A DNA stretch of 6,019 nt from Bacteroidales bacterium (lineage in GTDB: Bacteria > Bacteroidota > Bacteroidia > Bacteroidales > F082): positions 1-6,019 of the forward strand of contig JAGCCO010000050.1 of the NCBI GenBank assembly GCA_017651645.1. Reading direction: 5' to 3'. Position numbers and translations under genes: made by a program. Shown here piece after piece: positions 1-5,956 of this stretch. Within the stretch, counting starts at the first letter, position 1. Every line of letters starts with the position of its first letter. The notes under the pieces are model-generated. The model saw nothing but the letters and a program-made list of their open reading frames with translations, was not told the origin of the DNA and ran no database searches.

Positions 1-63
1 GAGATTGAGATCCGTTCTCCAAACTACTCCATTTTAGGTCAATGCAATCGGAAATGGCCCCAA
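1..63. repeat. Terminal direct repeat, left copy
   Basis: These 63 bases are identical, in the same orientation, to the last 63 bases of the window (5957-6019). Such a pattern arises when a circular molecule is written out linearly with an overlap, or when a segment is flanked by copies of one repeat longer than the assembly word size. Joining the copies gives a 5,956-bp circle. No replication protein is encoded, which argues against a simple plasmid. The repeat itself has the look of mobile-element end sequence and contains TACTCCATTTTA at 25-36, a motif that recurs at 85-97. Confidence 0.97.
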
Positions 64-81
64 ACGGCATAATATTTCTTG

Positions 82-101
82 TTTTACTCCTATTTTACAC
101 C
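82..101. repeat. 20-bp dispersed direct repeat, copy 1
   Basis: The sequence TTTTACTCCTATTTTACACC occurs here and again, identical and in the same orientation, at 5798-5817. If the window is circularised the two copies lie about 240 bp apart and bracket the terminal repeat. The copy contains the TACTCCTATTTTA module also seen, with one base missing, at 25-36. It may be a transposase-binding site or an element end. Confidence 0.85.
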
Positions 102-195
102 TGCTTTGTCGGTAAAAAGTTCGACTCTATTTCGTTCTCCAACATTGCTGTGAAACTTCGTACCTAGCTTTATTGCGCAAAAATGACCAGTGCTT

Positions 196-275
196 GTCCC
201 CGGTCCACTTTCTGGACCGGGACCTTCATTTTCGCCCGTTTTTGCGGGTCCCCTGCAAGAATTTGGACCTGGACC
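196..275. repeat. Cluster of GGACC/GGTCC palindromic repeats
   Basis: This part of the 102-343 non-coding stretch holds three near-copies of one 11-base word: inverted GTCCCCGGTCC at 196-206, direct GGACCGGGACC at 214-224, and direct GGACCTGGACC at 265-275. The first two form a perfect 8-bp stem (CCCGGTCC 199-206 with GGACCGGG 214-221) around a 7-base loop. A smaller hairpin (CCCG 235-238 with CGGG 245-248) lies between. No long T-run follows the main stem, so it is not a standard intrinsic terminator. The short open frames here on both strands are Gly/Pro-rich only because of the repeats and are not credible proteins. It could be a REP-like element or part of a structured leader. Confidence 0.7.
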
Positions 276-298
276 GACGGTGTTTGAGAATAAATGGT

Positions 299-306
299 TA
301 AATTTG
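299..306 (+). promoter_or_regulatory. Probable -7 promoter box for sodB
   Basis: TAAATTTG matches the Bacteroidota -7 consensus TAnnTTTG exactly and lies 37 bases upstream of the sodB ATG, which would leave a short leader. No TTTG -33 box lies at the usual 19-21 base spacing; the nearest TTTG words (262-265 and 283-286) are too far and too close. The upstream half of the promoter is therefore weak or diverged, and the call rests on the -7 box and its position. Confidence 0.4.
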
Positions 307-343
307 TATATCAACCATTTGTACTCTAAAAGAATCGATCGAC

Positions 344-946
344 ATGTTTACGCTCATCACCTTACCCTATACGATTGACGCCCTCGAGCCCGTCATCCCT
401 GCGAATACCTTGTCCTTCCACCACGGCAAGCACCTGCAGGGTTATGTCGATAACCTGAACAAGCTGATTGCAGGCACGCCCTTCGAGAACATGACCCTGG
501 AGCAGATTGTCTGCAAGGCAGAAGGGGGAATGTTCAATAATGCGGGGCAGATACTGAATCATAATCTGTATTTCACGCAGTTCGGCCCTTCCTCTGTCAT
601 TTCGAGCGAAGTCGAGAAATCTAAACTCTTCACCCAGATCAACAAACAGTGGGGCTCCCTCGACGCCTTTAAATCCGAGTTCGAAGCGAAGGGCGTCGGT
701 CTCTTCGGCTCCGGCTGGGTCTGGCTCTCCGCCGACAAGGGCGGCACCCTCGTCATCACCCAGGAACCCAACGCCGGCAACCCGATCACCAAGGGCCTCA
801 AACCGCTCTTGACCTTCGACGTCTGGGAACACGCCTACTACCTCGACTACCAAAACCGTCGCGCGGCGCATTTGAAGGAGTTGTGGGGAATTGTGGATTG
901 GAAGGCGGTGGAGGAGAGATACAATGAAGATGTATTTATGAATTAA
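344..946 (+). CDS. sodB: Superoxide dismutase, Fe (or Fe/Mn cambialistic) type
   Basis: The 200-residue product converts superoxide to hydrogen peroxide and oxygen; it has no signal peptide and should be cytosolic, acting as a dimer as is usual for the family. All four metal ligands are visible: His26 (in HHGKHL), His73 (in LNHNLYF), Asp159 and His163 (in DVWEHAYY). Gln69 in NNAGQILNH, and Ala144 where Mn enzymes have Gln, indicate the iron type; close Porphyromonas-like enzymes can use either metal. Length and the N-terminal LPYTIDALEP motif support the ATG start, although no good Shine-Dalgarno precedes it, which is common in Bacteroidota. Residues 84-93 (SVISSEVEKS) are encoded by an inserted dispersed repeat and sit in a variable surface region after helix 2, so activity is probably kept. 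The core is visibly GC-richer than the downstream genes. Confidence 0.96.
   Translation: MFTLITLPYTIDALEPVIPANTLSFHHGKHLQGYVDNLNKLIAGTPFENMTLEQIVCKAEGGMFNNAGQILNHNLYFTQFGPSSVISSEVEKSKLFTQINKQWGSLDAFKSEFEAKGVGLFGSGWVWLSADKGGTLVITQEPNAGNPITKGLKPLLTFDVWEHAYYLDYQNRRAAHLKELWGIVDWKAVEERYNEDVFMN
594..622. repeat. Dispersed palindromic repeat embedded in frame in sodB
   Basis: The imperfect palindrome with core TTTCGAGCGAAGTCGAGAAA, preceded by CTGTCA, matches a repeat familiar from many bacterial genomes, usually between genes. Its minus-strand translation (LDFSTSLEMTE) is a well-known artefact of spurious gene calls over that repeat. Here it lies inside sodB and is read in frame as about ten residues (84-93), exactly where related enzymes vary in length. 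This resembles the palindromic elements that insert into genes of Rickettsia, but the family relation is not claimed. Confidence 0.75.
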
Positions 947-1035
947 TAAAAAGAGTAGATATTCAGGGATAGATGATATCAAGGATAGGTTTTGTCTGTT
1001 TTTGATAGCTATTCGTTCAATACCTTGTTTTTAAT

Positions 1036-1039
1036 AGGA
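1036..1039 (+). promoter_or_regulatory. Ribosome-binding site of the phosphoesterase gene
   Basis: AGGA lies 4 bases before the ATG at 1044 and 7 bases before the in-frame ATG at 1047. The spacing favours 1047 as the true start, which would remove only one methionine. The 97-base gap after sodB shows no clear terminator and no convincing TTTG / TAnnTTTG promoter; TACCTTG at 1021-1027 is only a partial -7 box. Confidence 0.45.
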
Positions 1040-1043
1040 ATGC

Positions 1044-4000
1044 ATGATGAAAACATTGTTGTTCTATTTTTCCGACATTCATTTGACAGGGACGAAACCC
1101 GAGAATGAAGGTGCTGTTATCAAGGCTTTTTGTGATGATTTCAAATTACAGTTGTCTTTATTGCCACACGATATGGTTTTTGTCTTAATTGGTGGAGACC
1201 TTGTTCAAGCTGCTGACAACGAAGATAGTTACAGGAAATTCTATAATAAAATTCTTAGCAAACTCATCTCCTTTGGTGTTCCCAAAAAGAATATTGTCAG
1301 CGTGCCTGGTAATCATGATGCTCAGAGACAATGGGTAATTGATAATAGAGAGACATATGCCCCAGTCATAAATCAGAAATTCACCGAAGAAAGATTTGAT
1401 AATTTAGTGAATGGGGATCAATCATTATTGTTTACGAGTAAGTTCGCGAATTATGAACAATTCGTAAACACAATTATTCCAAATCCTCGTTTCAACTCAA
1501 TTGGTTTTCCTTTTGAGATTAATGATGATTGGAGCCTTTATTGTTTGAATAGTTCATTGACTTCATTTGCCGGATACGAATGGGATCAGTATCCTCAACT
1601 AGAAGATGATGAAAAACGCCTTTGCGTTGATACTCGTCGCCTAAATGAATGGGTGCAGAATAACTCAAAGAAGAAAATACTACTGATGCATCATCCATCT
1701 TCCTTTTTGGCAGGTTGGGCTAATGATGAATTATCAAAACTCTTAAAGACCGACTTTGATCTTTTGTTGACAGGACATGTGCATAAGCAGAATTTTTTAT
1801 GTAATCAAGTTGAGGGGGAATCGTATGTGTGGTGTCAATCGCCTCAATTGTTTACAGACAAAACAGATAAGCTCGGATATTGCATCATTGAACTAGAGAA
1901 TGATTACATAAATCGTGTGATTTATCGGGAATGGTTTGAGTCCGGGAATTGTTTCAAGAAAGGCTTGTCTTTCACCAAAGGCGAAGAGGGAATTGTAGAA
2001 ATTGGTAGTTTAAGAAAAGAGACTATAGATCCTATCCGCGTTTTGTTTGAGGAGCGGTTTAAAGATGCGATGGCAGTTTATGGAGACGATCCGCTTGTAT
2101 GGATTGATCGCTATTTCAGTTTGAATAGATTTGACCACTCTTTTAGGTTTAATCAACAGGACCTTTATTCGGAGGACGACATTATTTCCGGGGGAAAGAG
2201 TCTTAAGGTTGTAACGCCAGCCCAGTACGGTCTTACATCCTTTGCTTGGCATTTTTTGCTGAAACTTTGGAAGGAAAAAAGGTTGTTCGGATTATATATT
2301 GATTGCCGACTGTTAAATACTAATAGGATTGACAAGTTTTTTGAAAAACAGTTGGCAGCATATAAAGCAAATAAAGATATTGTCCGGTGGCTTGTTTTTG
2401 ATAATTGGGACCTGAATGAAAAATCGGCAAAACTAGTTCTTCAATATGCAAAAGAAGAGTATCCAGATATTCCGGTTTTGATTTTATGTCCTTTGTTAGA
2501 GCGTTCTTTTACAGAAAATGAAACCATATCGAATTATGAGTTTTCAATAGCCAATATTTATATGGCGCCCTTGCAAAAGAGCCAATTAAGAAGCATGGTA
2601 TCAGTATACAACAAGGAACGACGAATAGGTGAAGATGAGATTATCCTTAAGAGGCTTAATGATGACATTGTTAATTTTAACATGCATCGTACACCTCTGA
2701 ATTGCATATCTCTATTGGAGGTGTTTAGCAATTCATTCGATGAGAATCCTGTGAATCGGACAGCTATGATTGAGCGTCTCCTTCGTATCATATTTGAGAA
2801 TGAAGTGGTCCCGAGTTTTAAATCTTTACCTGATGTTAAGGATTGTGAGTTTGCTATTGGTTATTATTGCGAACAAATGATTCGTAATGAATCTTATTAT
2901 TTTAGTTTTAAGCATTTTATTGGCACCATCTCAGACTTTTGTAAGACTCAAAAGATAACACTTGATATTAATTATCTCTTTACAATTCTTTTGAATAATC
3001 AAATCATCTGCCAATATGATGATGATTTGTATGGCTTTAGGTTTGCTTTCTGGGTTTATTATTTTGCTGCGATGAGAATGACCAAATCAAAGGATTTTAC
3101 GGACTTTATTCTTGATAAGGAAAACTATGTCCGATATCCTGAAGTTCTGGAGTTTTATACTGGCAGCGACCGGACGAGGAATAATGCTGTAGAGGTATTG
3201 ATTAATGACATTGAAAGAGTAACTTCAAGTGTTCATAGTAAGGTCGGGATTCCGCTTGAAACAAACCCTTTCCAATTGTTGAAATTGAATATTACTGATG
3301 AGCAAGTCCAAAAAGCGATTGATAAACTTGATGATGACCTCAAGCAGTCTAAATTACCGGCTAAAATTAAAGACGCTTTGGATGATGCTGTTTACGACCC
3401 GTCTAAGCCATATCACCAAGATGTGAGAAAAGTATGGGAGAATTATTCTGTAAGTTATCTTCATGAAGTAATTGGCATTGCATCAAAGGCGCTTAGAAAT
3501 AGCGATTATATTGAAGCTGATAATAAGGAAAGATTGTTGAATGCTATTTGCGAGGCGTGGTTAAATACGATCAGAGTTATCTATCTGATGGCTCCGGCTC
3601 TGGCGAAAGATGGGCAGGCGGGTTTCGATGATTTCCAATTGAATCTTGATGAAAGTTTTGATTGTCAGAATAATGATCTCAATAAAGTTCTCATTGATGT
3701 AATATCTGCGATTCCTTATAATATCATCTCTTGGTATAAGGATAATATTTATTCTGCGAAATTAGCGGATCTGTTTTACGAAAAGATAAATACAGAAGTT
3801 AATCCTGTGGTAAAACATGTTCTGGTTACCCTTATCATTTTTGAAATGCCAGCTCATTGGGAGGTGGTTGTTAAGAACTATTTAGCTAGTACAGGTAAAA
3901 CCTCATATTATTTCGGAGATACATTGAATTCCTTGAGGATGATGTATGCAAAAGGGGCTATGTCTGATTCTGATCTCGCTAGGACTAGGAATCTTATCTT

Positions 4001-4115
4001 TTTGGGTTATACCAAACTCATTTCAAAAGATGGCAAGCTATCCGCCGATAGGATTCAAAATGTTAATCGAGCCGTTCTTCCAGAGAGGAAGCAATCTAGT
4101 GAGGAGGAAGAATAG
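1044..4115 (+). CDS. Metallophosphoesterase fused to a STAND/NACHT-like protein, putative defence effector-sensor
   Basis: This 1,023-residue protein has three parts. Residues 1-300 form a calcineurin-like phosphoesterase with the full metal-binding set: Asp11 and His13 (SDIHL), Asp52 (GGDL), Asn90-His91-Asp92 (PGNHD), His216 (LLMHHP) and His245/His247 (TGHVH); it should be catalytically competent, acting on a phosphodiester or phosphomonoester that cannot be named from sequence. Residues 370-720 look like a degenerate STAND NTPase: TPAQYGLTSF (391-400) sits at the Walker A position with Leu for the catalytic Lys, WLVFDNWD (449-456) resembles Walker B, VLILCP (478-483) a sensor-like strand, MHRTPLNCISLLEVF (547-561) the GxP-type motif, and WVYYFAAMRM (670-679) the typical helical end. 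Residues 730-1023 are helical, without a recognised domain, and end in an acidic tail (SSEEEE); they are the likely sensor. No signal peptide or membrane segment is seen. The likely role is nucleotide or nucleic-acid cleavage triggered by phage. The gene is AT-rich and followed by an Abi-alpha gene. The phosphoesterase call is secure; the STAND call is moderate; the defence role is inferred. Confidence 0.88.
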   Translation: MMKTLLFYFSDIHLTGTKPENEGAVIKAFCDDFKLQLSLLPHDMVFVLIGGDLVQAADNEDSYRKFYNKILSKLISFGVPKKNIVSVPGNHDAQRQWVIDNRETYAPVINQKFTEERFDNLVNGDQSLLFTSKFANYEQFVNTIIPNPRFNSIGFPFEINDDWSLYCLNSSLTSFAGYEWDQYPQLEDDEKRLCVDTRRLNEWVQNNSKKKILLMHHPSSFLAGWANDELSKLLKTDFDLLLTGHVHKQNFLCNQVEGESYVWCQSPQLFTDKTDKLGYCIIELENDYINRVIYREWFESGNCFKKGLSFTKGEEGIVEIGSLRKETIDPIRVLFEERFKDAMAVYGDDPLVWIDRYFSLNRFDHSFRFNQQDLYSEDDIISGGKSLKVVTPAQYGLTSFAWHFLLKLWKEKRLFGLYIDCRLLNTNRIDKFFEKQLAAYKANKDIVRWLVFDNWDLNEKSAKLVLQYAKEEYPDIPVLILCPLLERSFTENETISNYEFSIANIYMAPLQKSQLRSMVSVYNKERRIGEDEIILKRLNDDIVNFNMHRTPLNCISLLEVFSNSFDENPVNRTAMIERLLRIIFENEVVPSFKSLPDVKDCEFAIGYYCEQMIRNESYYFSFKHFIGTISDFCKTQKITLDINYLFTILLNNQIICQYDDDLYGFRFAFWVYYFAAMRMTKSKDFTDFILDKENYVRYPEVLEFYTGSDRTRNNAVEVLINDIERVTSSVHSKVGIPLETNPFQLLKLNITDEQVQKAIDKLDDDLKQSKLPAKIKDALDDAVYDPSKPYHQDVRKVWENYSVSYLHEVIGIASKALRNSDYIEADNKERLLNAICEAWLNTIRVIYLMAPALAKDGQAGFDDFQLNLDESFDCQNNDLNKVLIDVISAIPYNIISWYKDNIYSAKLADLFYEKINTEVNPVVKHVLVTLIIFEMPAHWEVVVKNYLASTGKTSYYFGDTLNSLRMMYAKGAMSDSDLARTRNLIFLGYTKLISKDGKLSADRIQNVNRAVLPERKQSSEEEE

Positions 4116-4412
4116 ACTATCTTGAAATCCTTTTTTCATGTGTTAATCTATGGCCTCAGAAGGAAAGCTTTTTGAACGGAACAATGTCCTGAAGCGGTTG
4201 GAGGCTATGAGGGTTCTGCTTGGGAGGATTATTCTTTGATTCACGTGAAAAGAGGGAGGGAATCCTTTTTCTAGTATCAGACAATAATACACCATCTTCA
4301 CTTTTCTTGTGCCCCTCGACCGAATGACTTATTGAACCGGTAAAACCTACTTATACCAACTTGAAATCATCGATGCTTGCTAAAGAGTAGCTCATTCATT
4401 AAGAGGATTAGT
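4116..4412 (+). other. Intergenic region between the two putative defence genes
   Basis: This 297-base gap has no convincing gene. The only short open frame that starts with ATG and is worth noting is 4150-4239 (29 codons; begins MASEGKLFERNNVLKRLE), basic and helix-like, without a ribosome-binding site; it could be a small protein or the leftover of a decayed gene. The words AAATCCTTTTTTC (4124-4136) and GAATCCTTTTTCT (4259-4271) form an imperfect direct repeat. No strong terminator and no exact TAnnTTTG box was found. Such a long gap suggests the Abi-alpha gene may have its own promoter. Confidence 0.5.
4401..4406 (+). promoter_or_regulatory. Ribosome-binding site that fixes the Abi-alpha start
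   Basis: AAGAGG lies 6 bases before the ATG at 4413, a good Shine-Dalgarno match at good spacing. It decides the start: the frame stays open up to a TTG at 4377, but that would put the ribosome-binding site inside the gene and add 12 residues not expected for the family. Confidence 0.6.
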
Positions 4413-5213
4413 ATGAAAGAATTGAGCAAAGATTTAATTGAAAAGGCTGATGGAGTCGCTTTAGAGATATATAAGGATGCTCTTCAGCCAGCCTTTCGTC
4501 CAATAGGGGAGATTATGAGCTTTCTCCCTCGAACGGTTCGTCTTTGTCTGAGTGGGTGGGAAAAGTGGTTAATAAACGGAGAAGAGAGTCTGAAGCTAAC
4601 CGCAAAAGCAATTGAGGAAAAAGTGATGAAGATACCGGAGGAAAAGATTGTAGAGCCAGAGCCGTATGTTGCCATTCCTGCAATTCAACAACTCAGTTAT
4701 TGCCAGGATAATGAGGATTTACGAGACTTATATGCCAATCTTCTTGTTTCTTCAATGAATGCTGATACAAGGTGGGAAGTGCATCCGGCTTATGTCGATA
4801 TCATCAAACAGCTTTCTCCTGACGAGGCGAGAATTATTAATTCGGTGGCAAACTTCAAGCATAATTTCTTGCCTCTTCTTGACGTTAAAGCTACTGATAA
4901 GAATAGTCTTAGTACTCAACATGGTGGCCATAAGCTGATTGTTACAAACTTTACGACGGTTGGTTTTAATGTGATAGAGCATAAAGAGAATATCTGTAAG
5001 TATGTTGATAATTTAGTAAGACTCAGTTTATTTGAGATACCCCCAACATATCACTTGACCAATCCCTCACTTTATATACCATTGGAGGAAAGCGAAGTTC
5101 TTGGAACAATGATAGATCCATATAGAGCCAGATTTGACGTTGGTTTTTATCATAAAGTACTGGTGATTACAAATCTGGGGTTATCTTTTAAACGGATTTG
5201 TTGTTCTCGGTAG
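4413..5213 (+). CDS. DUF4393 / Abi-alpha family protein
   Basis: The 266-residue product carries the hallmarks of the DUF4393 family (Pfam 'abortive infection alpha'): an N-terminal segment with EIYKDALQPAFRPIG (18-32), the signature KIPEEKIVEPEPYVAIPAI (73-91), then LRDLYANLLVSSM (103-115), HPAYVDIIKQLSPDEARII (124-142), and a C-terminal V(I)TNLGLSFKRIC (251-263) that matches the family's usual 'T..G..F...C' end. The length and both ends fit a complete protein. There is no signal peptide; residues 31-48 are hydrophobic but amphipathic, so membrane contact is possible but not shown. The biochemical activity of the family is unknown; members are linked to phage abortive infection. It lies downstream of, and on the same strand as, the phosphoesterase-STAND gene, which suggests a shared role, though the roughly 300-base gap leaves co-transcription open. 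An IS66 relic lies just downstream. Confidence 0.85.
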   Translation: MKELSKDLIEKADGVALEIYKDALQPAFRPIGEIMSFLPRTVRLCLSGWEKWLINGEESLKLTAKAIEEKVMKIPEEKIVEPEPYVAIPAIQQLSYCQDNEDLRDLYANLLVSSMNADTRWEVHPAYVDIIKQLSPDEARIINSVANFKHNFLPLLDVKATDKNSLSTQHGGHKLIVTNFTTVGFNVIEHKENICKYVDNLVRLSLFEIPPTYHLTNPSLYIPLEESEVLGTMIDPYRARFDVGFYHKVLVITNLGLSFKRICCSR

Positions 5214-5334
5214 ATTTGATTGTCGTATTATTCGGCAAATTACAGTTGCTTTGAGACATCTTTTTAATCCACACCCATACCCAAAGTAATAACCCGCAGC
5301 CCCTACGACCTCCTTCCACCAAGGTCCCATCAAC

Positions 5335-5352
5335 GTAAGCATCCGAGGAAGT
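5335..5352 (-). repeat. IS66 terminal inverted repeat
   Basis: GTAAGCATCCGAGGAAGT begins with the GTAAGC typical of IS66-family termini and sits about 90 bases beyond the transposase stop, as expected. It marks the boundary between the relic and the sequence following the Abi-alpha gene. Confidence 0.55.
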
Positions 5353-5379
5353 ACATTCCCCTGACAAAGTGAGATTTCG

Positions 5380-5402
5380 ACCGGTATCAGTTTGATGCCG
5401 GT
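5380..5402. other. Subterminal hairpin in the IS66 relic
   Basis: ACCGGTATC (5380-5388) pairs with GATGCCGGT (5394-5402) to give a 9-bp stem with one G-T wobble and a 5-base loop. It lies between the transposase stop and the terminal repeat. No T-run follows on either strand, so it is a secondary-structure element rather than a standard terminator. Confidence 0.5.
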
Positions 5403-5438
5403 TGCCGTCTTTCTATATCAGTGGGATGTCGGTTTGTG

Positions 5439-5671
5439 CTACTTCGTGTAAGTGGCGGTCCAGTTGCCCGGGAGCAGATCCTAGTAGTCGTTCAGACCCT
5501 GCTCGTATTGCGGTATCCGGCGGAGGACATCCTCAAGCGAGGTCCGTTTATCAACACCACGTGCCTTACAGGTGGTAAGCAGGGAGTATACGACAGCGGC
5601 TCTCTGGGCGGCCTCTCATCGCCACAGAACAGATAGTTCTTCCTTCCGATGGCAAGGGGATTTGCGGCGTA
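5439..5671 (-). pseudogene. IS66 transposase TnpC, C-terminal fragment, frameshifted
   Basis: On the minus strand, AANPLAIGRKNYLFCGDE (5668-5615) matches the highly conserved IS66 transposase block 'NAIRPLAIGRKNYLFCGS'. Two extra bases (5613-5614) then shift the frame; after them AAQRAAVVYSLLTTCK and LEDVLRRIPQYEQ follow, then an in-frame TAG (5483-5481), then DLLPGNW and the stop at 5441-5439. These are the expected C-terminal motifs in the right order. The N-terminal part, including most of the catalytic DDE region, is absent; sequence above 5671 no longer resembles the family. It cannot encode an active transposase. Confidence 0.85.
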
Positions 5672-5797
5672 TTGGGCCAAAAAGGTAGTAGTGCAATGTA
5701 CAGACATGGTGATGGTCTTGCTTTCATCAGAATTCAGGTTGAGATGAAGCTATCTTCATTCGAATTCATCTTCCCTCTGCCGTTCAATGACGCTTAT

Positions 5798-5817
5798 TTT
5801 TACTCCTATTTTACACC
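5798..5817. repeat. 20-bp dispersed direct repeat, copy 2
   Basis: This is an exact copy, in the same orientation, of 82-101. Flanking sequence differs on both sides apart from an extra T upstream, so the repeat is a discrete unit rather than part of a longer duplication. Confidence 0.85.
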
Positions 5818-5896
5818 CAGTTTCATCTTTCCACAACGTACACGATTGATAGTAAAACAGTTATAAATGCGAGTTCTTCTCTCACCTACCGCACCT

Positions 5897-5934
5897 GGAG
5901 ACAGTTTCGAAAGAGGCTGTCTCCTTTGTTTTAT
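5897..5934 (+). terminator. Terminator-like hairpin with T-rich tail
   Basis: GGAGACAG (5897-5904) pairs perfectly with CTGTCTCC (5917-5924) across a 12-base loop, followed by TTTGTTTTAT. This fits a plus-strand intrinsic terminator. No intact plus-strand gene ends just before it, so it is orphaned or belongs to a gene lost by rearrangement. Confidence 0.6.
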
Positions 5935-5956
5935 TTATATAAGCACCTGGAAATAA

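Larger units (their letters stand above)
1..101 (-). mobile_element. Possible insertion-sequence end (IS21-like pattern), partial
   Basis: Read on the minus strand from position 100, this stretch starts with TG and contains the related modules TAAAATAGGAGTA (97-85) and TAAAATGGAGTA (36-25). The words TTCTCCAAA (15-23) and CCCCAAACGG (58-67) also give it a modular look. Subterminal repeats of this kind are known at the ends of IS21-family elements, where the transposase IstA binds several sites. No transposase gene is present in the window to prove it, so the family assignment is inference. It could equally be a non-autonomous repeat. Confidence 0.3.
5335..5671 (-). mobile_element. IS66-family insertion sequence relic (3' end)
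   Basis: The relic consists of the end of an IS66 transposase (5439-5671, minus strand) and about 100 bases of 3' flank ending at GTAAGCATCCGAGGAAGT (5335-5352, read on plus), which fits the GTAAGC start of IS66 terminal inverted repeats. The other end, tnpA, tnpB and most of tnpC are missing; no matching CTTAC end is found at the far side. An IS66 insertion would create an 8-bp target duplication; CCATCAAC (5327-5334) would be one copy, but no partner was found, consistent with deletion after insertion. Confidence 0.75.
5672..5956. other. Non-coding stretch between IS66 relic and terminal repeat
   Basis: No credible gene lies here. It contains a small hairpin (ATGAAG 5744-5749 with CTTCAT 5754-5759), the second copy of the 20-bp repeat at 5798-5817, the terminator-like hairpin at 5897-5924, and GCACCTGGA twice (5891-5899 and 5943-5951). 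A plus-strand open frame from 5672 to 5866 begins at the edge of the transposase relic and runs through the 20-bp repeat; it has no family resemblance or ribosome-binding site. Confidence 0.55.

Noticed and set aside
190..378. Gly/Pro-rich open frames on both strands upstream of sodB
   Set aside because: The GPGP pattern comes from the GGACC repeat cluster read in two frames; no ribosome-binding site or family resemblance, and the plus-strand frame overlaps the sodB start.
362..982. Long minus-strand open frame opposite sodB
   Set aside because: It is the shadow of a GC-rich gene; the plus strand has all SOD ligands and the full family length.
991..1027. TTTG / TAnnTTTG promoter for the phosphoesterase gene
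   Set aside because: TACCTTG is only a partial -7 box, and the nearby TTTG words lie 16 and 26 bases from it, outside the usual 19-21 spacing.
3894..3905. Walker A-like GKTS at residues 951-954 of the large protein
   Set aside because: It lies in the C-terminal helical region, lacks the preceding GxxxxG pattern and strand, and is far from the Walker B-like motif at 449-456.
4377..4412. Upstream TTG start for the Abi-alpha gene
   Set aside because: The ATG at 4413 has a good AAGAGG site 6 bases before it, and the extra 12 residues are not expected for the family.
5421..5636. 71-codon plus-strand open frame
   Set aside because: It is antisense to clear IS66 transposase remains on the minus strand.
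5672..5866. 64-codon plus-strand open frame
   Set aside because: It begins at the edge of the transposase relic, runs through the 20-bp repeat, and has no ribosome-binding site or recognisable motif.
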